Positions 37,382-46,965 of a stretch of DNA of 64,000 bases are shown here, in pieces. Source of the stretch: Mariniphaga sp964559175 (GTDB taxonomy: Bacteria; Bacteroidota; Bacteroidia; Bacteroidales; Prolixibacteraceae); NCBI GenBank assembly GCA_964559175.1, contig CAZLGT010000001.1, forward strand, positions 62,001-126,000. Reading direction: 5' to 3'. Each line of letters begins with the position of its first letter. Positions within the stretch are counted from its first letter, which is position 1. The translations under genes and the position numbers were made by a program. The notes under the pieces are model-generated. The model did no database searches and had not been told where the DNA came from. It worked only from the letters and a program-made list of their open reading frames with translations.

Positions 37382-39619
37382 TTAATCGTTCAGGTTTTCG
37401 TCGCGTGAAACACGTTCTATTCCTTTGATTTTCTCCAGGCTGGATATAAGGTGATGAAGGTCGTCGGCATTGTGGATGTAAAGAAACAGATCTCCTTCGA
37501 AAATACCTTCGTGGGTGTCGAATTTTACAGATCGCATATTGATGCTGTGCTGTTTCGAAATGACATTGGTTACTTCATTCACAATGCCAAGCCGGTCGAA
37601 TCCCTCGAGCTTCAGCCGGGTGAGGTACGATTGCTTTTTAAATTTGGTCCATTCAGCAGCAATAATCCTGTTTCCGTGGCTCGACAGAAATTTTTCAACC
37701 TCCTTGCAGCCGGTTTTATGAATATTAACATGGTCGTCGGTAGTGAGGTACCCGATGACTTTATCGCCGGGAATGGGGTTGCAGCATTTGGCCAGCGAAA
37801 AGGTAACATTGTCCTGCGCTTCTTTCAGAAGGAAGGGTTTTTGCTTGTCAATTTTTTGGTGCTTTTTTGCCGGAGCCGGTGTTGGTTCTTCTGTTTCCGG
37901 TTCCTCCTTTTTTTTCCGGCTAAAAGTAATGTTCCAGTATTTTACCAGTTTGTTGGGCGATTTTTTGCCCAAAATTTCATCCAGGTTATCCAGTTCCAAA
38001 AAACCCATTCCTACTTCAGAGTACAACTGATCTTTGTTATTCAGATTGAAGTGGGCAATTATTTTTTTCAGGTTGTTGGCAGTAATTGGCGCCTTCAATT
38101 CCCTGAGGGCGTCATCAACCATCTTTTTCCCTTTGTCCACATGTTTTTTCTTCTCCAGTTTAAAGGCATCTTTAATTTTCGACCTTGCCTTTGCTGTTGT
38201 GGCAAATTTCAGCCATTCCAGCTTTGGTGTCTGCTTTTCGGAGGTAAGCACTTCAACCTGGTCTCCATTCTCAAGAACATGGCTCAGGGGTACCAGTTTA
38301 AAGTTGATTTTGGCCCCAATACATTTGTTTCCAAGGTCGGTGTGAATTTCATAAGCCAAATCGATAACTGTTGATCCCTGTGGCAATGAAACCATGTCGC
38401 CTTTTGGGGTAAATAGGTTGATTTCAGCGGCGTAAAGGTTCAGTTTAAAGTCGTCGAGAAATTCAAACGCATCGGAGTCGGGTGCCCTCAGTTGTTCACG
38501 GATGCGCTCAATCCATGTGTCCAGTTCACTCTCAAAGGTGCTTATGTCCTTATACCTGTAATGGGCAGCAAAACCGTGTTCGGCTATTTCGTCCATGCGT
38601 TCGGTGCGTATTTGCACCTCTACCCATTTTCCCTGCGGCCCCATTACGGTTACGTGCAGCGACTCGTAGCCGTTGACTTTTGGCATGGTAATCCAGTCGC
38701 GGATGCGGTCGGGCCTGGGTTTGTAAATGTCGGTAACCAGCGAAAGCACGTCGAAACACTGCCTTTTTTCAGAAATACCCGGCTTCGCTTTAATTACAAT
38801 GCGTACAGCAAGAATGTCGTAAATTTCATTAAAAGTAACCCCCTTTTTCTGCATTTTTTGCCAGATGGAAAAAGTGGATTTGAGCCTGTTTGTTACTGTG
38901 CTTTCAATGGTTTCTTCATCCAGTTTTTCTTTTATGGGGCGTATAAACTCATTCACCAGGTAGTTTCGTTTTTCTTCCTGGTTGTGAAGCATGTACAGTA
39001 TTTTGTTGTAGTCCTCGGGGTGTTTGTATTTAAAGCTGAGCTCTTCAAGTTCGCTTTTTATGGCATAAAGTCCCAGCCGGTGTGCAAGCGGAACATACAG
39101 GTATAATGTTTCTCCGGCAATTTTAATTTTCTTGTGCGCCGGCATTGAGTCCAGGGTTTGCATGTTGTGCATGCGGTCGGCAATTTTAATCAGGATAACC
39201 CGCACATCGTCCGACATTGTCATCAGCATTTTTTTTAACGTTAATGCCTGCCGCGAGTCGAAATCACCTGAAAGTTTGGTCAGCCCGTCAACAATGCGGG
39301 CCACCTTTTCTCCAAACATATTTTCGATGTCGTTTATGGAATATTCGGTATCTTCCACAACATCGTGCAAAATGGCAGCGCAGATGGATGTTGCGCCCAG
39401 CCCCAGGTCTTTGGCTACAATGCGCGCCACCGCAATGGGGTGAATGATGTAGGGTTCACCCGATTTTCGCTTAATGCCGTCGTGTGCAGCATTGGCAAAC
39501 CTGAACGCCTTTTCAATGCGTGCTAACCGTTCCTCATCAAATTTTTTCTGAATAACCTTCAGGAAATCCTGATAGCGGTCTTCTATTTGTCGTATTTCGG
39601 CTTTGTTAAAATGCTGCAA
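37382..39619 (-). CDS. Bifunctional (p)ppGpp synthetase/hydrolase (RelA/SpoT family)
   Basis: A 745-residue long RSH protein. Domains run HD hydrolase (about 40-200, with AAILHDVVEDT and KIADRMHNMQTL), synthetase (about 230-360, with RIRDWITMPKVNGYESLH and EVQIRTERMDEIAEHGFAAHYRYK), TGS (about 405-465, FTPKGDMVSLPQGSTVIDLA), helical/zinc-finger-like region (CCNPIPGDKVIGY), and C-terminal ACT. HD residues are intact, so it should both make and degrade (p)ppGpp in the stringent response. Normal length. Confidence 0.96.
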   Translation of the reverse strand: MQHFNKAEIRQIEDRYQDFLKVIQKKFDEERLARIEKAFRFANAAHDGIKRKSGEPYIIHPIAVARIVAKDLGLGATSICAAILHDVVEDTEYSINDIENMFGEKVARIVDGLTKLSGDFDSRQALTLKKMLMTMSDDVRVILIKIADRMHNMQTLDSMPAHKKIKIAGETLYLYVPLAHRLGLYAIKSELEELSFKYKHPEDYNKILYMLHNQEEKRNYLVNEFIRPIKEKLDEETIESTVTNRLKSTFSIWQKMQKKGVTFNEIYDILAVRIVIKAKPGISEKRQCFDVLSLVTDIYKPRPDRIRDWITMPKVNGYESLHVTVMGPQGKWVEVQIRTERMDEIAEHGFAAHYRYKDISTFESELDTWIERIREQLRAPDSDAFEFLDDFKLNLYAAEINLFTPKGDMVSLPQGSTVIDLAYEIHTDLGNKCIGAKINFKLVPLSHVLENGDQVEVLTSEKQTPKLEWLKFATTAKARSKIKDAFKLEKKKHVDKGKKMVDDALRELKAPITANNLKKIIAHFNLNNKDQLYSEVGMGFLELDNLDEILGKKSPNKLVKYWNITFSRKKKEEPETEEPTPAPAKKHQKIDKQKPFLLKEAQDNVTFSLAKCCNPIPGDKVIGYLTTDDHVNIHKTGCKEVEKFLSSHGNRIIAAEWTKFKKQSYLTRLKLEGFDRLGIVNEVTNVISKQHSINMRSVKFDTHEGIFEGDLFLYIHNADDLHHLISSLEKIKGIERVSRDENLND

Positions 39620-39772
39620 ATGTCTGTTTATTAAATTGTTGTAATTAATAATTTTTTACCGGATGATGGCTCTCAAAGTATTTATTTTTTGTTGAAATTC
39701 ATTCAATAACCGAAAAAAAAGACAGTTTTTAATACTGTTTTAATACTTTTTTTTATGTCCGGTTATTTCCGG

Positions 39773-40903
39773 CTACAATTTTTCTGCCAATGCATAAATG
39801 GTTTCTGTCATTTTCTCCCATTTAAACCGTTCTTTCTCTTTAATCACATTTTGCGTAAAGTTTTCCATTCGGTTATTTTCAAAGAAATCTACCAGGGCAT
39901 TTTTTATATCCTCTGCCTCGGGCTTAACCACGTATCCGGCTTTCCCGTGCGGAATAATCTCGGCAAGACCTCCCACGTCGGTTACCAGCATGGGTTTGTT
40001 GAAGTGGTAGCCAATTTGGGTTACACCACTTTGGGTTGCCGATTTGTAAGGCTGAGCCACCAGGTCGGCTGCATTGAAATAATTCTCTACTTCAGAATTG
40101 GGAATGTAATCCGTTTTCAATACAACCCGATCTGCCAACCCCAGCGTTTTAATCATTTCAAGGTATTCTGCCTCACTGGCGTAAAACTCTCCGGCTACTA
40201 TCAGTTTTATATTGTTTTTGCTGAACCATGAATCAGATATTGCGTTGAGCAACAAATCCAGGCCTTTATAGTCGCGTATAAATCCGAAAAACAAAATATA
40301 CCTGAACCGGGCGTCTAATTTTAGTTTTTGAAGTGCTGTTTCGCGGGGTTCAATGTTTCCGTAGTGGTCATAAACCGGATGCGGAGAAAACTTTCGCGGC
40401 TTGTTTTGGTCGAAAAGTGAAAGATCGGTCAATACATTTTTCGACATGGCTATAAACCCGTCCACATGTTTTACGAAATAGTTGCTCAAAAATCTGTCAC
40501 CGGGCCTTTTTTCGTGGGGAATGATGTTATCGACGATGGAAATGATTTTGGTATGCCTGTTTTTTTTTACGCGTTTGCAAATCGTTCCCAGGCTCATGCC
40601 CATAAACGGAAGCCAGAACCTGACCAGCAACAAATCGGGTTTCAGTTTTCTGATTTTTTCTCCTGTGCTGAACCAGGTAAATGGGTTTACTGAATTGACT
40701 TCTCTTGTTATGGCGAAATTGAATGAAGCTTCATCGGAGGTGAACTGCGTTTTGCCGGGAAACAGTATTTTGGGATATTGCAGCGTAAACGAAACTACCT
40801 GTACCTCGTGGCCTTCGTCAACCAGTTGTTTTGCAAGTCGTTCGTTCAGTGCAGCAATGCCTCCTCTGAACGGGTGTGCCGGACCGAGAATGATTATCTT
40901 CAT
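39773..40903 (-). CDS. Glycosyltransferase family 4
   Basis: A 376-residue GT-B enzyme. The N-terminal acceptor domain starts IIILGPAHPFRGGIAALNERLAKQL; the donor-binding half has FFGFIRDYKGLDLLLNAI and the family motif in AADLVAQPYKSATQSGVTQIGYHFNKP, where the usual ExxxxxxE becomes QPYKSATQSG, seen in some GT4 members. It probably transfers a sugar in cell-surface glycan or lipid synthesis. It overlaps the Nudix gene by 4 bases; no other glycan genes are adjacent. Confidence 0.88.
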   Translation of the reverse strand: MKIIILGPAHPFRGGIAALNERLAKQLVDEGHEVQVVSFTLQYPKILFPGKTQFTSDEASFNFAITREVNSVNPFTWFSTGEKIRKLKPDLLLVRFWLPFMGMSLGTICKRVKKNRHTKIISIVDNIIPHEKRPGDRFLSNYFVKHVDGFIAMSKNVLTDLSLFDQNKPRKFSPHPVYDHYGNIEPRETALQKLKLDARFRYILFFGFIRDYKGLDLLLNAISDSWFSKNNIKLIVAGEFYASEAEYLEMIKTLGLADRVVLKTDYIPNSEVENYFNAADLVAQPYKSATQSGVTQIGYHFNKPMLVTDVGGLAEIIPHGKAGYVVKPEAEDIKNALVDFFENNRMENFTQNVIKEKERFKWEKMTETIYALAEKL

Positions 40904-41358
40904 AGAAATTTGCTTATTAATTCCTTTGCCACAAATTTATCAATCGGGAATGACAATTCGTCTGTTTTCAGGTTTTTTAATTGAACCCACCTGAAACTTT
41001 GGTTGCCGTTTTTCATTTCTTCAAAATCGAAGGGTTTGTCTGTGATGCTGAATTTCAGTGGTTCGGCCAGGTCGGCCAGGTAATAAATACTAATGAGTTG
41101 GTGGTTTTCAAAGAACAGTGCTTTCTGGAAAAAGCCGGTGGTATAAAAGTGCCGGATATTTTTAATTTCCTGCCCGTTGCACTCTTCCCTGAATTCCCGT
41201 TTCAGACAGTCAACGGGGCCTTCCCCAAAATGCAAACCTCCTCCGGGAAATTTTGTCATTTTCATTCCCAGTTGAAATTCATCGGTGATTAATACTTCCT
41301 GCCTGGCGTTAATCACGATGCCGTAAACCCTGATAACAAACTGGCCTGTGGTTTTCAT
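40900..41358 (-). CDS. Nudix hydrolase
   Basis: The start at 41358 (MKTTGQFVIRVYGIVI) is used because the upstream part of the frame lies in the miaA gene; 152 residues. The Nudix box is complete: GGLHFGEGPVDCLKREFREECNG (written in part), with the Mg-binding REFREE. It hydrolyses a nucleoside diphosphate linked to another group; substrate unknown. It lies one base after miaA and overlaps the glycosyltransferase gene. Confidence 0.9.
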   Translation of the reverse strand: MKTTGQFVIRVYGIVINARQEVLITDEFQLGMKMTKFPGGGLHFGEGPVDCLKREFREECNGQEIKNIRHFYTTGFFQKALFFENHQLISIYYLADLAEPLKFSITDKPFDFEEMKNGNQSFRWVQLKNLKTDELSFPIDKFVAKELISKFL

Positions 41359-41359
41359 G

Positions 41360-42274
41360 TCAGCTGAATTTTTGGTTAAGGTATTCAATAATTTTCGATG
41401 TTTCTTCCGGCTGAAACCACGTAACAGCAGTATCGTTTCTGAACCAGGTGAGCTGTTTGCGTGCATACCGGCGTGTGTTGCGCTTGATAAGTTCAATGGC
41501 TCTTTCCCTGGAGATTTCGCCTTTGAGCCAGTCAAATAATTCGCGATAGCCTACCGTATTGAGCGCGTTCAGGTGCCTTTGGTGGAACACGCTTCTGGCT
41601 TCCTGTTCCAACCCTGCCTTCATCATCTGGTCAACGCGTTTGTTTATTCTTTGGTGCAGCAACTCCCTGTCGCAGTCAAGCCCGGTTTTAATGATGTTGA
41701 ACGGACGATTTTTTTTTGGCGACGAACGGAACGATGAGTAAGGTTTTCCTGTCATCAGGCAAATTTCCAACGCATGAACTATTCGGGCCGGATTTTTTAA
41801 ATCCACTTCAGAGTAATAATCCCGGTCGAGCTGTTTGAGCTGCATACGCAGGCTTTCAATGCCTTCTGTTTTTAACCGGTTTTTCAGGTTTTGCCGCAGC
41901 TCGGGGTCCACATCGGGCATGGTGTCAATTCCCTTGCAAACAGCATCGATGTAGAGCATCGACCCACCGGCCATAACTATTGTGTCATTCTTTTTAAAAA
42001 GTTTCCCAAGCAGTTCCATTGCCTCGGTTTCATAGATGCTCGCATTGTAGGTCTGTTGTATGGAGTGGGAATGAATGAAGTGGTGTTTTACGGCAGCCAG
42101 CTCGGTGGGTGAGGGAACAGCGGTGCCAATGGTCAGTTCCCGGTATATCTGCCGCGAATCGGCAGAGACAATTTCTGTGTTGAAATGCCGGGCTACCCCG
42201 ATGGCCGTGCTGGTTTTACCAATGGCAGTAGGACCGGTAATTATAATCAGGTTTTTTGACATTTCTTGTTGCAT
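41360..42274 (-). CDS. miaA: tRNA dimethylallyltransferase
   Basis: A 304-residue MiaA (start at 42274 or four codons later). It adds the dimethylallyl group to A37 of tRNAs reading UNN codons. The P-loop GPTAIGKTS, catalytic SADSRQIYRELTIGTA, AGGSMLYIDAVCKGID and the tRNA-binding NALNTVGYRELFDWLKG segment are all visible. Normal length. First gene of a miaA-nudix-glycosyltransferase transcript. Confidence 0.96.
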   Translation of the reverse strand: MQQEMSKNLIIITGPTAIGKTSTAIGVARHFNTEIVSADSRQIYRELTIGTAVPSPTELAAVKHHFIHSHSIQQTYNASIYETEAMELLGKLFKKNDTIVMAGGSMLYIDAVCKGIDTMPDVDPELRQNLKNRLKTEGIESLRMQLKQLDRDYYSEVDLKNPARIVHALEICLMTGKPYSSFRSSPKKNRPFNIIKTGLDCDRELLHQRINKRVDQMMKAGLEQEARSVFHQRHLNALNTVGYRELFDWLKGEISRERAIELIKRNTRRYARKQLTWFRNDTAVTWFQPEETSKIIEYLNQKFS

Positions 42275-42353
42275 TTATGCAAATAAACAGCAAAAAAAAG
42301 ACTGCTCAAAATGAATTGAGCAGTCTGCTAATTTTGGTTTACAGGAAGATTTT

Positions 42354-42869
42354 TTAAAAGTCTTCCATCTCTCCGTAAAGTTCTGTGTAATCGTCTAAAA
42401 TACCAAAATCCATTAAAACCTCTTCTTCATGAAGTTTGGTAGCCTCCTGTATATCGGGCTCATCACCCAAAACCTGTACAGGTGCGTCACCTTGCTTCAT
42501 GGTGACAATCGGTTCTCTAAGACTTCTTTCCATAACAATTCCAGTTAGTTCTATATACAATGATCTGTCGTTAATAAAATCAAAAGTGTAAATAAGTTGC
42601 TGTGCTTTCGATTGGATTAAGTCAGATAGTTTTGTTTTTTGCATGATGAAATAAACACCTCCGTTCAGCCCCAAATCAAGCATCGAAATCTCCTTTTGTT
42701 TCCTTCCTCCATTGTCGTAAATGAAAAAAGAAGCCAGTTGGTGCGACTCAAACCCCAGACTTTCTTGTATGACCGAATGCAATGAATGAAATGTATGTTC
42801 TCCATTAGCTTCCACTTCGAGGTGAAAGTCTCTGGATTCCGGTGATGTGATTTTAATTTGATAAATCAT
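42354..42869 (-). CDS. pRiA4b ORF-3-like family protein
   Basis: A 171-residue protein counted from the second Met (MIYQIKITSPESRDFHLEVE); the frame opens four codons earlier. The pattern of a beta-strand plus FHSLHSVIQESLGFESHQLASFFI is typical of the plasmid pRiA4b ORF-3-like family (a ubiquitin-like fold with short insertions), whose function is unknown. The C-terminal 40 residues are acidic. It precedes miaA on the same strand by 79 bases and has a 500-base gap upstream. Confidence 0.8.
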   Translation of the reverse strand: MIYQIKITSPESRDFHLEVEANGEHTFHSLHSVIQESLGFESHQLASFFIYDNGGRKQKEISMLDLGLNGGVYFIMQKTKLSDLIQSKAQQLIYTFDFINDRSLYIELTGIVMERSLREPIVTMKQGDAPVQVLGDEPDIQEATKLHEEEVLMDFGILDDYTELYGEMEDF

Positions 42870-42881
42870 AACCTTAAACAA

Positions 42882-43388
42882 ATAACGAATTCAAATTTAA
42901 ACACCTTTTTAATCAAAAAGCAAAATGGAAACCCAATGTTAATTAGATATTATCTATGAAAGGTTTCTGTTTCCGGGGGCCATTTTTTCATAAACAGAAG
43001 GTTCAAAAATCTGATATATAACAGTTTTTCCTTTTTATGTATTTGTATAAACTACTCTTTTTTCTATGCTTTTTTCTGTTTTTAAAAAATGTTAAAAAAC
43101 ATTAAGTGTAAGAAATTATTGAACAATAAAGTCTTTTGTTCGTCAAATCCGGGAATATTTTGCACAGCATAGTCTTTTCACGGGTAGATAATTGTTTGGT
43201 TTTTGTTCACGTAAGCTATTGCTACATAGTATTTTAACATGATGTTTCGAGTTCTTTGTACTGGAAGGTGTTAGTACTCAGTCTGTTTGGCTTTTGTGTT
43301 TGGATAAGTTTCGGCAGGTGTAACTTTCTGAGTCATTTCTTCACTAATTTAGCTGAGAGTTTTAGTTTTTACAAAAAAGTGAGGTGAA
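42882..43388. other. Intergenic region before the ABC permease gene
   Basis: About 500 AT-rich bases with no supported frame on either strand. A short inverted repeat GTACT/AGTAC lies around 43258-43278, and TAAGTTTC near 43304 loosely resembles a -7 box for the downstream permease gene. No known RNA gene was recognised. Confidence 0.5.
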
Positions 43389-44636
43389 ATGCGTAAGGCG
43401 ACTTTATTCACTGAGAATTTTAGAATTGCTTTTCAATCCATACGTTCGAATCTGCTTCGAACCGTATTGACTGTATTAATCATTTCGGTGGGTATCACTG
43501 CCTTAATCGGAATTCTTACCGCCATCGATTCCATAAAGAATTCAATTACCAGCGAATTCACTTTCATGGGTGCAAACACGTTTACCCTCACCAGCCGTGG
43601 AATGCAGGTTCAGGTTGGAAATCAGCGTTACCGTTCCAGGAATTACTCTTACATATCTTATTATCAGGCCAAAGCGTTTAAAGAGCAGTTTCAGTTTCCG
43701 GCTGTTACTGCCATTTCGGTGAATGCCTCCGGAAATGCAACAGTGAAATATGGTTCGGAGAAAACCAACCCGAACATCAACGTGCGGGGAATCGATCAGG
43801 ATTACCTCCAAACGGCAGGTTTCGAAATTGATAAAGGACGCAGCTTTAACGATGCCGAAATTGAATACGGCAGGCCCGTGGTGCTGCTGGGGAGCGATCT
43901 TGTCCGGCTTCTTTTTAAAGGAGGTGAAGATCCGCTTCAAAAGGTGGTTAGCATTGGCAGCGGAAAATACAAGGTAATCGGCATACTGAAAAGCAAGGGA
44001 AGCGGCATGGGCATTAGCAACGATTTGGTTTGTTTTATTCCCTATACCAATACCCGAAACTATTTTTCACGGCCCCGGATGAATTTTTCTGTTCAGGTGA
44101 TGGTTGACCGGCCCGAAATGCTGGATGTGGCTACCGGTCAGGCTGAAGCAGTTTTTCGCAATGTGAGAAGCCTTGGTCCCTTTGATGAAACGGATTTTAA
44201 CATTGAAAAAAGTGATAATCTGGTAAACATCTTGCTCGATAATATCCGGAATATCACCCTGGTGGCAACCATCATCGGACTGATAACCCTTTTTGGTGCT
44301 GCGGTTGGATTAATGAACATTATGCTGGTTTCGGTTACCGAACGCACCCGCGAAATTGGTGTTCGCAAGGCCATTGGCGCCAAAGGTTCAACCGTCAGGC
44401 AGCAGTTTTTAATTGAAGCCATTTTTATTGGGCAGATTGGCGGAATCCTCGGAATTATTCTCGGAATTTTTGTTGGGAATCTGGTATCGGTAATTATCGG
44501 ATCTCCTTTTATCATTCCATGGTTGTGGATAATTGTAGGTGTATTTCTTTGCTTTATTGTTGGAATTGCCTCGGGTTATTATCCTGCCCAAAAAGCCGCC
44601 AATCTCGATCCGATTGAATCCCTGAGGTATGAATAG
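43389..44636 (+). CDS. MacB/FtsX-type ABC transporter permease
   Basis: A 415-residue permease with one N-terminal membrane helix, a periplasmic MacB-type domain (about 55-270; FTLTSRGMQVQVGNQR, VNVRGIDQDYL type strands) and three C-terminal FtsX helices starting around residue 290. The MTERTREIGVRKAIGA-like segment reads VTERTREIGVRKAIGAKGS, the coupling-helix signature. MacB-type permeases work with a separate ATPase, which is not adjacent here. It stands alone; likely an export or mechanotransmission component. Confidence 0.92.
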   Translation: MRKATLFTENFRIAFQSIRSNLLRTVLTVLIISVGITALIGILTAIDSIKNSITSEFTFMGANTFTLTSRGMQVQVGNQRYRSRNYSYISYYQAKAFKEQFQFPAVTAISVNASGNATVKYGSEKTNPNINVRGIDQDYLQTAGFEIDKGRSFNDAEIEYGRPVVLLGSDLVRLLFKGGEDPLQKVVSIGSGKYKVIGILKSKGSGMGISNDLVCFIPYTNTRNYFSRPRMNFSVQVMVDRPEMLDVATGQAEAVFRNVRSLGPFDETDFNIEKSDNLVNILLDNIRNITLVATIIGLITLFGAAVGLMNIMLVSVTERTREIGVRKAIGAKGSTVRQQFLIEAIFIGQIGGILGIILGIFVGNLVSVIIGSPFIIPWLWIIVGVFLCFIVGIASGYYPAQKAANLDPIESLRYE

Positions 44637-44644
44637 TTACGAAA

Positions 44645-44678
44645 AAGCCGGCCCCTCCTGGAACCGGCTTCCATTTTA
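44645..44678. terminator. Hairpin between convergent permease and mutase genes
   Basis: AAGCCGG (44645-44651) pairs with CCGGCTT (44664-44670), followed by a weak T tract CCATTTT. It can end the permease transcript. Confidence 0.6.
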
Positions 44679-44702
44679 GCAATAATTCTTTTTTCTCTTT
44701 CT

Positions 44703-44721
44703 CCCTCTCCCTCGGAGAGGG
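44703..44721. repeat. REP-like palindrome CCCTCTCC/GGAGAGGG
   Basis: CCCTCTCC (44703-44710) and GGAGAGGG (44714-44721) form a perfect stem with a 3-base loop, followed by a second G-rich arm GCCGGGGAGAAG. Palindromes of this kind recur between genes in many bacterial genomes. Confidence 0.45.
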
Positions 44722-44736
44722 CCGGGGAGAAGCTTC

Positions 44737-46890
44737 CTATTCCTTATAAGCCTCAATCAAAATTTCCAGAATTTTCTTCCCGGCGGCGGCAACGCTGGTT
44801 CCCGGGCCGAAAATGGCCACAGCGCCTGCATCGTAAAGGTACTGGTAATCCTGCGAAGGAATTACACCGCCCACGATAACCATAATGTCGTCGCGACCCA
44901 GTTTTTTCAGTTCTTCGATAACGGCTGGCACCAGGGTTTTATGTCCTGCTGCCAGTGAAGAAACCCCCAGCACATGCACGTCGTTTTCAACGGCTTGTTT
45001 GGCGGCCTCTTCCGGAGTCTGGAACAGTGGCCCCACATCCACATCGAAACCGAGGTCGGCATAACCCGTGGCTACTACTTTGGCGCCGCGGTCGTGTCCG
45101 TCCTGCCCCATTTTTGCTACCATAATGCGCGGCTGACGGCCTTGCAGTTCGGCAAATTGTTGTGCCAGTTCCTGCGCTTCCTTAAACTCCGATTTATCTT
45201 TTGCTTCCGATTTATACACGCCTTCAATTGTTCTGATTACTGCTTTATATCGTCCTGCCACTTTTTCGCAGGCATCTGAAATTTCACCCAAAGATGCACG
45301 TTTTTTCGCTGCATCAATCGCCAGTTCCAGTAAATTTCCTTTTCCGGTTTCGGCGGTTTTTGTAATAGCTGCCAGCGCTGACTGCACTTCTTCTTCGTTC
45401 CGTTCGGCACGCAGTTTTTTCAGTCGCTCAATCTGCGACAGGCGCACTGCCGTGTTGTCGATGTCGAGAATATCGATGGGGTCTTCCTTGTCGAGCCTGT
45501 ATTTGTTGATTCCCACAATAGTTTGCGAACCTCCGTCTATTCTCCCCTGCGCGCGCGCCGCTGCTTCCTCGATACGCATTTTCGGCACGCCTGTTTCGAT
45601 GGCTTTGGCCATTCCGCCCAGTTTTTCCACTTCCTGAATGAGTTCCCAGCCTTTTCGTGCCAGTTCGTTTGTAAGTGATTCCACGTAGTACGAACCGGCC
45701 CACGGGTCGAGCGAGCGGCAGATTTCCGTTTCCATTTGCAGGTGCAACTGGGTGTTGCGGGCAATTCGTGCCGAGAAGTCGGTGGGCAGGGCAATAGCTT
45801 CGTCCAGCGCGTTGGTGTGCAAACTTTGGGTGTGGCCAAGCACAGCCGCCATCGCTTCAATGGCGGTGCGTCCCACGTTGTTAAACGGGTCTTGTTCTGT
45901 CAGTGACCAGCCCGAAGTTTGTGAGTGCGTACGCAGTGCCATCGACTTCGGGTTTTTCGGACCGAATTCTTTTACGATTTTTGCCCAAAGCATCCGTGCA
46001 GCGCGCATTTTGGCAATTTCCATAAAATGGTTCATGCCAATGGCCCAGAAAAACGACAGCCGCGGCGCAAAAGCATCGATGTCGAGGCCGGCTTTGATTC
46101 CGGTGCGCAGGTAATCCAGTCCGTCGGCCAGCGTGTAAGCCATTTCAATGTCGGCTGTGGCGCCGGCTTCCTGCATGTGGTAACCCGAAATGGAAATGGA
46201 GTTGAATTTCGGCATGTGCCGCGAAGTAAACTCGAAAATGTCGGCAATGATTTTCATGGAGAACTCCGGCGGGTAAATGTAGGTGTTCCGCACCATAAAT
46301 TCTTTCAGGATGTCATTCTGAATGGTTCCTGAAAGTTGTTCGAGTGTGGCACCTTGCTCCAGACCGGTAACAATGTAAAAAGCCATTACGGGCAGCACCG
46401 CGCCGTTCATGGTCATGGAAACCGACATTTTATCCAGCGGAATTTCGTCGAACAGGATTTTCATGTCGAGGATGGAGTCGATGGCTACACCGGCTTTTCC
46501 CACGTCTCCCACAACACGCGGGTGGTCGGAGTCGTAGCCGCGGTGCGTTGCCAGGTCGAACGCTACAGACAAACCTTTCTGGCCGGCAGCCAGGTTGCGG
46601 CGGTAAAATGCGTTCGATTCCTCAGCGGTTGAAAATCCGGCATACTGGCGGATGGTCCAAGGGCGCATGGCGAACATGGCCGAGTAGGGGCCCCGCAAAA
46701 ATGGCGGCAAACCGGCAGCATAATCCAGGTGCTCCAAACCTTCCAAATCTTCTTTGGTGTAAACTGGTTTTACCGGAATCTGTTCCGGAGTGAGCCAGTT
46801 CTTTTCTATTTTATTTTTGGCAGCCCACTCCGCAGCATTTTTCTGCTGAAAGGCTGTTTTAATGTTTATATTTTTGAAATTCGGTGTCAT
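44737..46890 (-). CDS. mutB: Methylmalonyl-CoA mutase, large (alpha) subunit
   Basis: The ATG at 46890 (MTPNFKNINIKTAFQQ) gives 717 residues. This B12 enzyme interconverts succinyl-CoA and methylmalonyl-CoA. The N-terminal TIM barrel has PFLRGPYSAMFAMRPWTIRQYAGFS and the substrate region TMNGAVLP; the C-terminal cobalamin domain has the DGHDRGAKV motif (DxHxxG, His ligand to cobalt). With the small subunit it allows succinate-propionate interconversion, common in Bacteroidota. It follows mutA by 75 bases. Confidence 0.96.
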   Translation of the reverse strand: MTPNFKNINIKTAFQQKNAAEWAAKNKIEKNWLTPEQIPVKPVYTKEDLEGLEHLDYAAGLPPFLRGPYSAMFAMRPWTIRQYAGFSTAEESNAFYRRNLAAGQKGLSVAFDLATHRGYDSDHPRVVGDVGKAGVAIDSILDMKILFDEIPLDKMSVSMTMNGAVLPVMAFYIVTGLEQGATLEQLSGTIQNDILKEFMVRNTYIYPPEFSMKIIADIFEFTSRHMPKFNSISISGYHMQEAGATADIEMAYTLADGLDYLRTGIKAGLDIDAFAPRLSFFWAIGMNHFMEIAKMRAARMLWAKIVKEFGPKNPKSMALRTHSQTSGWSLTEQDPFNNVGRTAIEAMAAVLGHTQSLHTNALDEAIALPTDFSARIARNTQLHLQMETEICRSLDPWAGSYYVESLTNELARKGWELIQEVEKLGGMAKAIETGVPKMRIEEAAARAQGRIDGGSQTIVGINKYRLDKEDPIDILDIDNTAVRLSQIERLKKLRAERNEEEVQSALAAITKTAETGKGNLLELAIDAAKKRASLGEISDACEKVAGRYKAVIRTIEGVYKSEAKDKSEFKEAQELAQQFAELQGRQPRIMVAKMGQDGHDRGAKVVATGYADLGFDVDVGPLFQTPEEAAKQAVENDVHVLGVSSLAAGHKTLVPAVIEELKKLGRDDIMVIVGGVIPSQDYQYLYDAGAVAIFGPGTSVAAAGKKILEILIEAYKE

Positions 46891-46965
46891 TTCTTTTAGT
46901 ATTAAGATTTTTAGTATCAAGTATCAAGATTTTCGTCTTGCTACTTGTGTCTTATTATCTTGCAT

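Noticed and set aside
42882..43388. Large non-coding RNA in the gap
   Set aside because: No tmRNA, RNase P or SRP features and no strong paired structure were found.
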